Below are positions 33,828 to 45,669 of a DNA stretch of 64,000 nucleotides, piece by piece. Below the pieces are notes generated by a model, which was given only the letters and a program-made list of their open reading frames with translations, ran no database searches and was not told the origin of the DNA. The first letter of the stretch is position 1. Each line of letters opens with the position of its first letter. The stretch is taken from contig OZ005616.1 in the NCBI GenBank assembly GCA_963930655.1, positions 24,130,922 through 24,194,921 on the forward strand, given 5' to 3'. A program made the position numbers and the translations under genes. The stretch is from Myrica gale (lineage: Eukaryota; Streptophyta; Magnoliopsida; Fagales; Myricaceae).

Positions 33828-35413
33828 CTTCTCTGCCATATGCTTCTGTCAGATACTGTAGTTAGTTTTTACTTTGATTAATGATGGCTGTGTCGCCAGT
33901 GCGTTTTAACTTGGTATGAATCAATTTAACCTGTTAAAGCTATAATTAATGAATATGAATATCTGTTCAATGGAGTTCAGTTGTGATCCAAAAGCGTCAA
34001 AGCTAGAGCCCTAAACAGTATCAATCGTGCTATCAATTACACCTCTGTTCCATAGAAAAGGTGGTTTACGCAGACCTACATTGTTCAATTGAGTGCAAAC
34101 TTTCAGTCGCATTTAGTTAAAACAAGTCACTACTCTTACTGGTACCTCACTTATCAAGGAGAATAGAGAAGGCAGACGGATAATTATATATATATATATA
34201 TGTGGGTTTATTTAATTATTTGTTTGCTTATATGGATGAGTATTTCGTGAAGATGTTATGGTCTTTGATCACCATATGGCAGTTGCTGAGATCCCTATGT
34301 CTTCGATCAACAGATCGGCATCCCAGCACTCAAGGACAGCCACTAATGCCTTTCAACGAGGTGATCATGTTTCTGCCCAACACCATTCTCTGAAGGCTCA
34401 AGAAGAATGGTTAGCTGCTGAAAGGCTCAATGCTAAGGCAGCCAAGGAAATTTTTAGCTTCAGGAATAGCAAAAATGGTCTGTGGAAATTGGACTTGCAT
34501 GGTCTTCATGCATCAGAAGCTATTATAACCTTGCAAGAGCGTCTGCAGCAAATTGAAAACAGAGTGCAGCCAAAGCGTTCTGTATCTCCCAACAGGGTCA
34601 GTATGAAAAATTGTATGGTACGCTCTTCATCACTTGAATCGTCTAGCTGCATGGACACAGAAAAGTTGGACATACAACTGGAATCATCAAGGCAGAGGTT
34701 GACATCATTACAAGTCATAACAGGTAAGTGGGCCAATTGAACTCAGTAGGATTAGCAATATGACATTATAACTTACTAATTTTTTTTGACAAGTCACCTC
34801 TGCAATATCTGAAGTTGCTAATAGCTATCTGGCTTTTGCATACTCCATATGTGTGTCCAACTTTCTGTTATGAATTCTTTATTTTCATTGAGACTCCTAT
34901 GAAAGGTGGCGTGGATTATTTAGCTATCTTTCTTTTTTCTCCATACGTGGTGGCATTGGATCAGATGAACCACAGTACATAATAGGCTTATCTATTTGAA
35001 TGCTGACGTCCAACTAGAAATTTAAAGTGCCTGCATTGACTTGGATAGATACACGAGGTCTGTAAAAGTTACCCATTCTAGGGAAGTTGGAAATGTGCAC
35101 TCCCGAATGGATCATGGTGCATGGCTGACACTAGTTTGCTCTGTCTACTCCTACAGGTCTAGGTAATCATAGTCGAGGACAAGCTGCAATTCCAACAGCC
35201 GTGAAAAGTTATCTTATTGAGCATAGGTTGGGAATTCTACTTCCCAACAAATTGAAATGCCCTCGGGGGATATGAGAAATTAGAAGTGATGTGGTTTAAG
35301 GTCTCTGTCTCTCTCTTTTTGGTAAATGATCAATGATTTTGTTTTGCAGATATCATTATGATGAGTCGAGGCCAGGGGTGGTAATAGTTAGGCCTAAGTT
35401 CCGCTACCGGTGA

Positions 35414-36520
35414 TTGGTAAAGAAACCGACTTGGCCAACGTGGAATTGGGCCGGAGGATCCAAAATTGCAGTGCATTTTATTCTCTGAAGGATTTTCATT
35501 CCTTGCCGAAGCGCAGCTGTCTTAACCTATTTAGAAGAGACCTGTATATATTTATTAACAATAGGAATGGAGTATTGACTGTATTGTGGAATTATCTGCG
35601 GTTGCATCACGAAGCTAGTTTTGTGGAGCTATCTGGTTGTACGGCAAACTTAAGTTATACATTTTTCCTGGACAAGAGCCCCATTTCCAGGTCTACCTTG
35701 TAAGCTTCCACTTTATTATAATATCTAGGCATTTGGAAATCGCTCGTTATAACTGCTAGACACAGAATCCCTGCAATGATGGTTGTGACAAACTGTGTCC
35801 TCAAAAGTACTTACTGTACAGCACAGCTATGAGGGCAGTACTTACGAACAAGACCTTGATCATTTCGCTAAGGTCTTTTAAAGCTCAGTCAGCAGGCCCA
35901 TCTGGGTGCTCAATGGGCTGCCCGTTTTAAGTTTTCTGACTTTAAGAAGCATTCCGCTTTACATTAAGTTGAGATTCGGACGTTGTTGTTTTCTAGCTTT
36001 CATTTATGTTACCAGCATTTTCCAAGAAAAAAAGGGAAAAAAAGTGTCCTCGAAAGCAGCGGGTTGGGCTAATTGGTCCTGGTGTGTTTTCTTGTAATTT
36101 AAGGCTTTGCAAATGGTTTTTTTTCCCTTTCCTCATCCATCTTTCTGTTTATACTAAGATAATCAGGACAAATAGAAACAAATCCACGGCTTGATCATTT
36201 GATGTGCGGAATTGTAAAGTTCAAGCCAGCGGTAGAACAAATGGTTGACGACGACTTCTACTTAAATCTTTTCATATGCAACCGCATATATGACGAATCC
36301 TCTTGTCATTTTATTTTTCAACTATTTCGGATGTTACAGGATTTTAGTACAATAACCCGCCAGTTCGTTTCTTTAAAAGAGTCCTACAAGAGTGCCATTT
36401 AGCTATAGCGGACATCAAGAAGTAGTCTATCCATATCGACAACCTGTGTGCATTCTTCGAAAAAGGATCATTTGCTTTGTGCAACTGCCAATCGAAAAGA
36501 TAATGAAAGACACTGAGGCA
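35414..36520. other. Shared 3' region of convergent Smr and MET1 genes
   Basis: Contains the Smr 3' UTR and, from the other side, the MET1 3' UTR. No coding frame is supported. The nearest stop codons are 1.1 kb apart. Confidence 0.55.
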
Positions 36521-39500
36521 CTATGTAGACCTCTTACTGTCCACAGCTTCCTTGAGTTTTCTCCCCAGAGCATATGCCAACGGTGGAGGGACAGCATTCC
36601 CAATCTGCCTGTGCTTGTGTTGAATGTTACCAGCAAACTGGTAGCTATCTGGGAAACCCTGCAATAGATGGGATTTATTGGCTATTTGATTGTTCAATGT
36701 GACTAGTCAATTACAGCCATGTAGATGTCCATGTTCCCCATTTATTCTCGGTAATCTAGAATTACTTTGCTTAAGCTTAGAAAGGAGTAAAATGCAAGTT
36801 TCAATGTTAATTTTTTTCCCCTAGCTTCTTGCCAGGGCAATTAGGTAATGAGCAAAGGACATTTGATTCTTACTTGAGATCGGGCGCATTCACGGACTGT
36901 GAGGATCCTGTCCTGGTCAGGGTGAAAGCACATTCCCACCTTACCCATTGGTTGAGGGTCTGTAATGGAAGTTGGGAAGTTCCCTTCCCAATCCAGCCTT
37001 CCAAACAGCCCCTTCCACTGATTGTGTCGCTTGGCTGTGTTCGGCAGGCACCATGGTATCAAATCCACAACTTGTCCAGTAGACAATTTTATCTGCAGTT
37101 TATTGAAAGACGCAAAAACAGAACTATTGAACTTAACACAGAAGCAGTAGATTAATAACAACCTCAGAACCCTCTAATCCTGCTTGTACCTTTTCATCTG
37201 GAAGGTCATGCCAATCAGCACCTGGCCGCTTCGGAATTTTCTGGCATCGAATGAGATTCAGCTCGTTCATTTCTTTTGATATATGATCAGACAGGACAGC
37301 CATATTTCCTCGAATTTTCTTTTGAAACCATGAGACAGGGTCATCGTTATACTGACCAACAAAAATTTAGACCGTCATATGAGCTAAACGTCAGTAATTA
37401 GTTAATGTGAAGGGAAAAATCAAAACATTACTGGACATACTTCTAAATTCGTCTTAGAGGCACCATTCCCTACAGCAGGGAGATCACCAATTGTGTCTCT
37501 TACAGTTATTGCACGGAAAGGGGCTCCACTTGCTGTACTTCGAACAGCAGCATATTGCAAGTTTTCTGATAATGTTATTTTCAACTCTGGGGCAGCAAAG
37601 ACATGCATTGGCTCCGGCCAATCTGGGAGTATCCCTTCAGGGGAGGCTGCCCATATAAATGCACGTTTTCGTGACTGAGAAACACCAAAAGTTCCAGCTT
37701 CCAGAACACCAAACCTCACCTTATACAAACAAAAACAACGTACATAAGCACCACAGACGTGAACATTAACAAAAATCCAAAAAGACATAAACCATACATC
37801 ACTTGCATGCATACATGAATGTCCATCTATGTACCTAGTACGTGTAAATATGTATGTTGGACGGATGCATGCTTACTTAGAAAATACACATAATCATTGA
37901 ACACAACAACTACCTGATAACCCATCTCAAGAAGTGAGGCAAGAGTCAGACGGAATGTCTGCCCTTTATTGAAAGACACAAAGTTCCTCACATTCTCTAG
38001 AAGGAAGTACTTTGGCCGGAAGTAATCAGCAAAGGATAGGAATGCTAAGATCATTTCACACTGAACTTTACTCCAAGTGCTTTGATTGAACCTATTCATT
38101 CCCGAGAAACCCTAAAAAAAAGTTCCTTTAACTGTTAGCGTCGGTATCAGCAGTAACAGTAAGTGTATAGGACGAAAGAAGTGAAAATCTGCACAAACCT
38201 GACAGGGAGGACCTCCATTTATAAAATCCACTTGCCCTGGAAGTGGCAAATCATTAATCTCTTTCTCATTCAGAGCTGCAGCTAACTCTGCAGCTTCAGG
38301 AGTTGAGATACAGTCATCAGCATCCCCACACTTCTCCATCACAGCCCTGTAATACAATAGATTGATAGATCACTCAAACTAGAGAAGCAGGGTTGGAAGA
38401 GAGAGGGTGGGGGGGGGGTGTTGGAGTGGATTTATCTCAATGCAATCATGTACCTAAGAATCACATTGCAGTTACTAATGAACATCACTGACTCTGGATG
38501 GTTGAGTTTAAAAGCATCACCAGCAGGTTCTTCATACTCGATTGCCCACTTTGTTACTGAGGCCCCTGTATTGTTGGATGCATGAAACCGCAAATCATGA
38601 AGTGCTTTAATAACAGACATGCCAATATCTGATACTTTAGAAATTGCAGGAAAAACCCAAGGAAAAAGAAAAAAGAGACTAAGTATACCAGACTGCTGCA
38701 ATCCCTCTGACAAGCCACCACAGCCAGCAAAAATATCTAATGTTGCTAAACGATTATCCTTTAATGCTTCTTTTCGTTTCTCATATTCTAAATCCTCTTC
38801 GCCTTCTTTGCACTTTCCCTTTTTCTTTCTAGATGCAGCAGCACCATCCACATCCCCAGTTGAGTATCTAAGTTTTATATGAGCTGGCAACTGTCCAAAA
38901 GAGCAATGAAGAAAATTTATGGTCAAAGAAGGCAAAGCTTTTGTTATGCAACCAGTAACTGGTCCACTAAACTAATTTACGAAAGTTAAAGCCGCTTTGA
39001 ATCACAAAAATGTTTTAACATTATCTCCATGAGTTGATCAACTTTGTAGTGTATGATTCTATACAGAGAGTAGAAAGACTGAGTACCTGCTTCAGGGACC
39101 CTTTAGAAGGGTCATACATGTGTTCACAGAAGAAAACGTGTTGGAAGATGGTGGGAGCATTGCATACCGGAACATCATCCTTCTTTCGGACTTCACATTT
39201 ACCTTCTATATTCTCAATAGACAAAACATGCGTTTCTTCACTGTAGTAGACCTGAAAAGTCGGGACATAAGGTAACCTCAAAAACAAAAGCTAAAAGATA
39301 TGGAGAATAGAATAGAGTGAAATTTGTAAAACCTTAGCATAAGATACTAAAAGCATAATAAATACAAAGTCAATAGAGGTAGCCATGAACATAGAATAAC
39401 AAAATTTCCTAGAAGGAGCTCTTACTTCCCGAATGTCAGAGCAGTATGCCTTCTCCACTGACACTTCCTCTGGTCTGAAAAATCTTCTAACTTCTACCTG

Positions 39501-42500
39501 TGTCGATTTTTCATCCATTCGTTTAGTTTCATTCGAGACAATAATCTGCAGCACTTGGCACACAACATAAGGTTTCAAGCCTACATTCCTGCCACCCTTG
39601 AAAGTAAGATGCTCCAAACTTTCCACAACAAAGTTCTGGTGGCTAACATAGACATAATCATGGACTGATAGTTCAGTTCCCCTGTATGTACAACCAGTCC
39701 GAGATGAATTCACCTTAAAAGTGTCCTTGTCCTTCTGTGCTTCCCTTATTTTACAAGAGTAACAGAAGCCTGACCCAAGACCCATAGATCCAAAGGGAAG
39801 ACTAAAGAAAGCACCTTTCTCAGGACAATACAAGCTCTTACAATAATATTCCATCGGTAATCCTTTCCTCTTCCTCTCATCTGCTTGTGCTCTATCAATT
39901 TTATCAGCAATCACATTTTCCTTCCTATGCTGATGTCCCCAAGGCACTAAGCGAATATCAACCACAATTGTCTGTTTAACATCCTCTAATCCCAAGGTCA
40001 TGCACTCATTTGTCAGAAATACCTCCCTCTCATTGGCAGCATTGCCAAGAACAGTCTGGGATCCTCGGTGCATAACTCTTCCATGGAACATCTTGCTTCC
40101 ATCTGATGCTTCAAACATGTACTCCACAACATATATAACAGGAAGGTCACTTTCTTCCACCAAAACAACACTCCCCCCCGCAATTGCCTCACCGTGAACA
40201 ATGGCTTTTTCAAACAGCACTTCACCAGAGCATGTTTTTCCAACAGGATCCCCATTCCAAACAATTTCCTTGTTGATAGAGCCAAATTTAGCTATTCTTG
40301 CGACTGTTTGAGGTCTCTTAGTTCCCTCTGAAACTAACAACTTCTCTACTTCATGATCATCTTCTTCAATTTCCTCTTGCTCCTCAGCCTCAGCCTCCTC
40401 TTTTAACTCACAAGTAGTCTCTTCCTTTGAATCCTCTGGCAAGTAATTTGAATAGTACTCTCCCCAAATTCTGTTTATCAGCCTTGTTGTTGTCGCTTGC
40501 ATAACCTTCCTCTTGGATTGCACAGGTGCAATTGCTGCTCTTGGATTCAAATTTGGTTCACCCTTTTGAACAACCTTTTTTTTCTTCACTAACCATTTAG
40601 TATGATGTCTCTCCTCCATTTTCTTTGCAAGTCCAATCACAAATGCACACCTTTTGATCTTCTCATCTGGAAATTCGGCAAACAGCTGCAGTATTATCTG
40701 TCCATGGACAACGACATACCTCTCAACAGCTACTGGATCAGAAGCAATGAAAGCCCAATGATCCTTCTTGAACTCAGACAGTCTCTTGATGACATCTGAG
40801 AAAGAAAGTCTTGCAACTCGACTCTGCTCCTTCAACAATGTGATGATACTTATTGCAAGCTTGGCTGTTCTAATTACTGGTTCATACCATGGAGCATACT
40901 GCTTTGACGGCTTGCCAAGTCTGTACCTAAAGAAAATGAGAGAAACCAAACACACATCAATGACGTATTTTAAATTATTTAAGAGTACCTTATCATTTAA
41001 GCTTTTCCCATTTTCGGTACAAAGCAAGAAAGTATAACAGAAATTTTCAATTGTAGTGTTTCCATGAATATCAGGGTCATTGAAGGTGAAAAAGATATAT
41101 TGTAAAAATACTTGCAATATCAACCTCAAATACTAAGCCACTGTTTGATGCGAGCAAAGATGCAACATACCAGGCCATGTCTGTACGGATCGAAATGAAA
41201 ACCATTGATGACCCAAATTCAATCATCCATTCCTTAATTGCACTTAAATAAATTGGAATGCCGTCAGCATCTTGGCCTCCTGGACCACATGAAGAGGACT
41301 GATTAGGATTAGCATCAAGACAGAATCCAGTTCCATCATCAGTGGTCATAACCCCTGACCCAAATATGGTGACATCAATATCTGTACAGGGTCTCATTGG
41401 AAGAAGTTCCAAGGAAATTAACCTTGAGTCTGAGTTATAGAGTGACCAATTATGAAGCATGCTTCGTGAGAGTTCATCAGTGTCAAATATCGTATCACTG
41501 TCAAAAACTAGGAACTCATCAGTTTCTTCTACAGAGTTCTTGTAATAAGCAGGTAGGGGGTAGTCATTTGCAATTTCATCTTCATTAATTTTTATGTAGT
41601 ATTTGCTCCATGCGTTGTTTGAACCCTGACTTTTCTTCTGCTTCATCGACTGCCAGTACTCTTCTTCCTGCAGTAGTCTAGCTAATTTCAGATCCTCATT
41701 TTCTTCTGCTGCCAATTCAGATGAACCAGATTGATTCTTGTTATTCTCATCACCTCCTAATTTGGGACCAATTGCTAAACTCCTACCTGTTGATGATGCT
41801 TTAACTTGCATAAAGCTTCCACACTTGATACTCTCATCTCTTAGGGCAGCAAGAACAGGCATCTCTGCAAATATCTGATCATTCTTCTTTGATGTCTGAT
41901 CCAAACCTATCAATTGATTATGGATAAACTCACCCTGAGAAATAACGAAGTCCTTGATAGATGCCCTGCCAGAAAGGTGCTTACTTCCACTCATTGAACG
42001 AACAACCCCAGCAAGCAACTCATCAAGACTGGAACCAGGGTTCCCTCCAGAAGACCTTGAAAGTCTTTTATAAACCTCTACACAAGCGCGTGCCTTTTCA
42101 AAGAAACAATCAAAAAATTTCTTGTAGCTACTTCCAGGTTTAAGGCAATCATAATCAGCAATGTTAGTCGAAAGCCATACTACTGGAGAACCATCTTCAT
42201 AACCAGAGATGTCCCACGATTCTATCCGTCCAAAGCCTTCACATCTGATACCTTTTTCTTTTTCCTTGTCCGAACTTTCTTGAAGAGGCACTATAAGACC
42301 AGAGATGAACATATCAGTAACCTCCAACATCTCAAGGGGCTGTGGGACACCGTTTTCATCGTGCACGATAAAATCAGTCAGTCTTCTGTTTGGGCGTCCA
42401 TCACCCTCTCCAGCAGTCAAGCGTAAAGCTAGAATCTCTTCATCTGCAAACTGATCCTTCTTTGTTTCAACAATACAAGATTTCTCACAAATACGAACAG

Positions 42501-43249
42501 ATTGCTCTTTGAAATCCCTACATGCAGAAGCTCTCTTTGGCATTTTCCGAGAACCAGTTGGCTCTTCGCCATACTGAGACACATTTCGCTTCTTTACTTT
42601 TTGGCTAGTAGTCGCCATCTTTTTAGTGCTAGAAAGTGCACAGTTGTGCTTGTTCTTCATTTTCTTCGTTCCTGAAGGAAAAAAGAAACAGATACAATAC
42701 GATCCGATGAAGAAAGACAATGCCAACCGAAACTGCATAACTTTAAAGCGCATTTAGACCAGACAAACAAAATCCGAACAAAAAATAATACCAGAGCCCA
42801 ATAATCCATCTCTAGAACCCTCTTTCTACATCATCGCCACAGCTTTAAACATCAAAATGGCAAGCACACAAGAACCATTGTACTTATAGAACAAGTAGCC
42901 ATATCTTTGCATTACCAATCACACGCCATAGCCATTTTAAGAAAGAAAATACATCAGACTCAGCATGCAATTGAATCACAAGAGAAGAGAACAATCTTTG
43001 CTCAGCAACCCCCCAAAAGACAGGGGGAGAAAGAAAGAACACTCAGAACCGCGGTTGGTGAGCATGCGAGTTTTTGTCGTGAGTAGAAATCAACAAAAGA
43101 AAACCCCTTAATTTAACATTCTTACTTAATCGTGCTTTAGGAGAATCAAAAAAGAAACATGTTCGTTGACATGTACCGGATGTTGAAGAACCGCTGGCTG
43201 GGGCTTCACCGCTGGGAACTGTGGAATCCAAGAGAACTGCAGATCCCAT
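36521..43249 (-). CDS. MET1: DNA (cytosine-5)-methyltransferase 1 (maintenance CG methylase)
   Basis: Nuclear enzyme of the DNMT1/MET1 family that copies CG methylation onto the new strand after replication. Twelve coding exons: 43177-43249, 41171-42671, 39426-40926, 39087-39251, 38689-38890, 38454-38565, 38199-38346, 37914-38111, 37441-37719, 37190-37351, 36874-37092 and 36521-36658. All have GT-AG borders. They total 4698 nt, 1565 residues (family about 1530). Order of parts: basic N-terminus; two replication-foci domains ([31 protein letters not shown] block); an acidic run ([14 protein letters not shown]); two BAH domains ([18 protein letters not shown]); and the catalytic domain with motif [13 protein letters not shown], motif IV GGPPCQGFSG (catalytic Cys at an exon end, 38199-38204), motif VI ENVRNF, motif [15 protein letters not shown] and motif [12 protein letters not shown]. 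No stops or shifts: probably functional. The start is the Met of [10 protein letters not shown]. It faces the Smr gene tail to tail. Confidence 0.95.
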
Positions 43250-45669
43250 TTTTCCTTGAGAAGAGAGGGGGAAAAAAACTGGAATCCTATGAAAAAGAAT
43301 ATCTCGGTGCGGAAGCCGATGGGTTGCGTGTTTGGGGGCTTCCTCTTCTTATTGTTCCTCTTAGTGCGTCTTCAGTAAAGCTTTCATCTGAAGAATATAA
43401 GAAGACTGAAATAGAGAGTGGCGGGAGCGTTGCATTTTGGTTTGGCGCCATTGGGCAACATCCCCAAATGCAAATGTCCAACACTTCAATTTCACTCTCC
43501 CACCCAAACACGTGAAATGTTTTTCCCCTTCCCGTTTTACAGTTCTTGCTTGGCCCCACACGCAGTAGACTCTAGGAGGGTGTTCGGTTGAGTTGTGTTT
43601 TGAGAATTTTTAGGTGATGTTAACTTTATTTTTATGTAGTGTTAAAAATGATGTTTGGTTGTAGAATTTTTTGTATTGTGAGGATTATAAAAAATCCTGA
43701 GAATACTGATTAAACGAACATGTCCTAGAACTCCTCACGAGTCCATTTACTCTGTGCTCCTGCCCAAAACACTGAACGGTAAAATGATCAGATTGAAACC
43801 AAATATTTCAAGACTTTCTCGTGACATACACACTGCAGTTTATAAACAACTCAGTAACTCACTCGATTCTTATGAGCTTAAATTTTAAATTTAAAACAAA
43901 TCAAGTTTAAATTACAACGTACTTATACGAGCCTAGCTCCAATAAACTTGATTCGGCTTATATATATATATATTTCTCTTTTATTCATTTATTTTTAACT
44001 TTTAAAGAAGAACATATTAACCTCTCACAAGATGAAAAATACTCAATTCATAATGATATAGATGTATTTAACTTATAAACTTAAGTTGTTGGTGAATGCT
44101 TTTGAATTAAGATACTTATGCATATAAGCGAATGTATACACAGACGAGCGCATATACCTAGGTTATCCACTTATCATAAAAAGGTCATTATGTCTAATCA
44201 CACTATTATGTCTACCAATTATCAATCGACATATAGATTTGCGACGTATAGATTTGCTCAACTTGGCTCGCTTAATAGTGAATATTTTTTCATTAGCGAA
44301 AAATGCGTGTACCTTTGTTTGGACGGAATGACTTTCTTAGAACAAGTAGTTAAATCCAAAGACTTTCAAAGAAAGAATTAAAACATAGGGATCAAATTGG
44401 ACAAAACCTATTTCAAAACAAAAATATCGAGTACGATCTATTACTCAAATGGTTGATCCATTTACTTTTTGAAAGCTCATGTAATTAGCTTGAACAATAA
44501 TTAAGTGCTTGCTCAATATCAATTAATGGAAAATATATAAGAATTGAGTAAAGAAAATTGTCTAACATGAATACTCTTTGACTTAATCACGCGATTTGTG
44601 AACAAATTTCAAGCCAAACCAAAATGTTAGTAAACAAACTTAAATCCCAAACTTGTTATTGAGGGGAAAAAAATATTTTTCTCTTTTCCCCGCCAAGGAA
44701 TAGGACGACATGAATCAGTGTCACGCGATTGCATATTGCAAGAATTTGGTTCTAAGGTTGGTTCAAGGATCAACAAAAGAAGCGAAAATAGGAACTGTAT
44801 GAGACACAATTATTTTTCTTTGGGTTGGGAACTTGGGGGAGGGAGGAGAAGGGACTTGACTGGATTAAATGTGTGCAACAGAGGGTTTCGAGCAGCTGAG
44901 GTACCAAAGAACAAATTACATTTAACTGACAACTTGTCCAAACGGCGTCACAAGATCTCCACCTCCAGGAAACCTTTAGCTATTATATAATAATAAGCGA
45001 AAGCACAGAATCCTCCTCAATTATTAGTCACTATGAACATCCAAGTTGGGACATTACTACATATTTCAGAGTCCTACTATACAAAGAAATCCATACACAT
45101 CAGAGAAATTGGGAATTTAGTTCGGGTATTCCCACAAGGAACAAAAACCAACAAACATACAAACAACTCAACTCAGCCGCACTAAATATGAGCTTTCACC
45201 TGGTAAGAGATCAATTATACGGAGGAATCTAGACACCAAAGAACAAAATAATAAATAAATGATAATTTATTCAAGTGTCCTCACCAGAAGACTAAATTTC
45301 AGCAAAATAATGAAACAGTCAAGGCACAAATAGCTTGAATACTTAGGTGTCTGGATGTTGCATTTGAACCCAATCATTACTTTTGTGCGGTACATGCTGC
45401 TTCAAATAAGACTGTTTCTCAAGGTGTTTCAAATGTGTCTATGAAGAAAAAAAAGTGTAGGATGGTTTCAAGAACTTCAAAAATGCACTTATTTCCATTG
45501 TCAGACTCGATTTTGCTAACTTTATCGGTATGACTGAACATAACTGTCTTCAAAATCTTTCAAAACAATGATCTTACTTCCAGAAGTCCAAAGGCTGACG
45601 TTATTACCCATCACCGTGCAATGGCCCACTGTAATATGAGAGATGACCACTACCAAACATTCAGTGAGT
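43250..45669. other. MET1 promoter/leader and CLC-c downstream region
   Basis: The part next to 43250 should hold the MET1 leader and promoter; no TATA box was assigned. A (TA)n run lies at 43961-43972. At 43575-43725 is an inverted-repeat-like stretch (GGGTGTTCGGTTGAG ... AACGAACATGTCC) that may be a degenerate MITE. From about 45000 the CLC-c 3' UTR is likely. No further gene recognised. Confidence 0.45.

Larger units (their letters stand above)
26314..33835. mobile_element. hAT macrotransposon (two hAT copies plus 5.0-kb host segment), 7.5 kb with target duplication
   Basis: The unit runs from 26322 to 33827 and is flanked on both outer sides by CTTCTCTG (26314-26321 and 33828-33835). The flanking intron reads naturally across ('atatg-CTTCTCTG-ccatatg') once the unit is removed. 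It consists of hAT copy 1, an inverted segment (27558-32592: Smr first block, promoter, two MITEs, a MULE-end repeat and LTR half B) and hAT copy 2. A single 8-bp duplication around the whole unit means it moved as one element. Confidence 0.85.
25985..35413 (+). pseudogene. DUF1771/Smr-domain protein gene, 3' portion, separated from its first coding block
   Basis: Exons: 25985-26228, 34314-34723, 35157-35226 and 35350-35413 (TGA), all with GT-AG borders and a continuous frame. They encode a linker (SDDDKLILERLKSVPVEPEW), DUF1771 (RSASQHSRTATNAFQRGDH, QEEWLAAERLNAKAAKEIF) and an Smr domain with LDLHGLHASEA and GLGNHSRGQAAIP (the G-x-G-x-H-S loop), ending VRPKFRYR. Smr domains are nucleic-acid nicking or RNA-cleaving folds; the role of plant members is not settled. 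The first coding block is missing here and lies inverted at 27558-28049. The intron between the first two exons is now 8.1 kb and contains the macrotransposon. The exons themselves carry no stop or shift. A truncated 183-residue product could start at the tandem ATGs at 26221 if transcription starts in the LTR half upstream. Confidence 0.9.
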
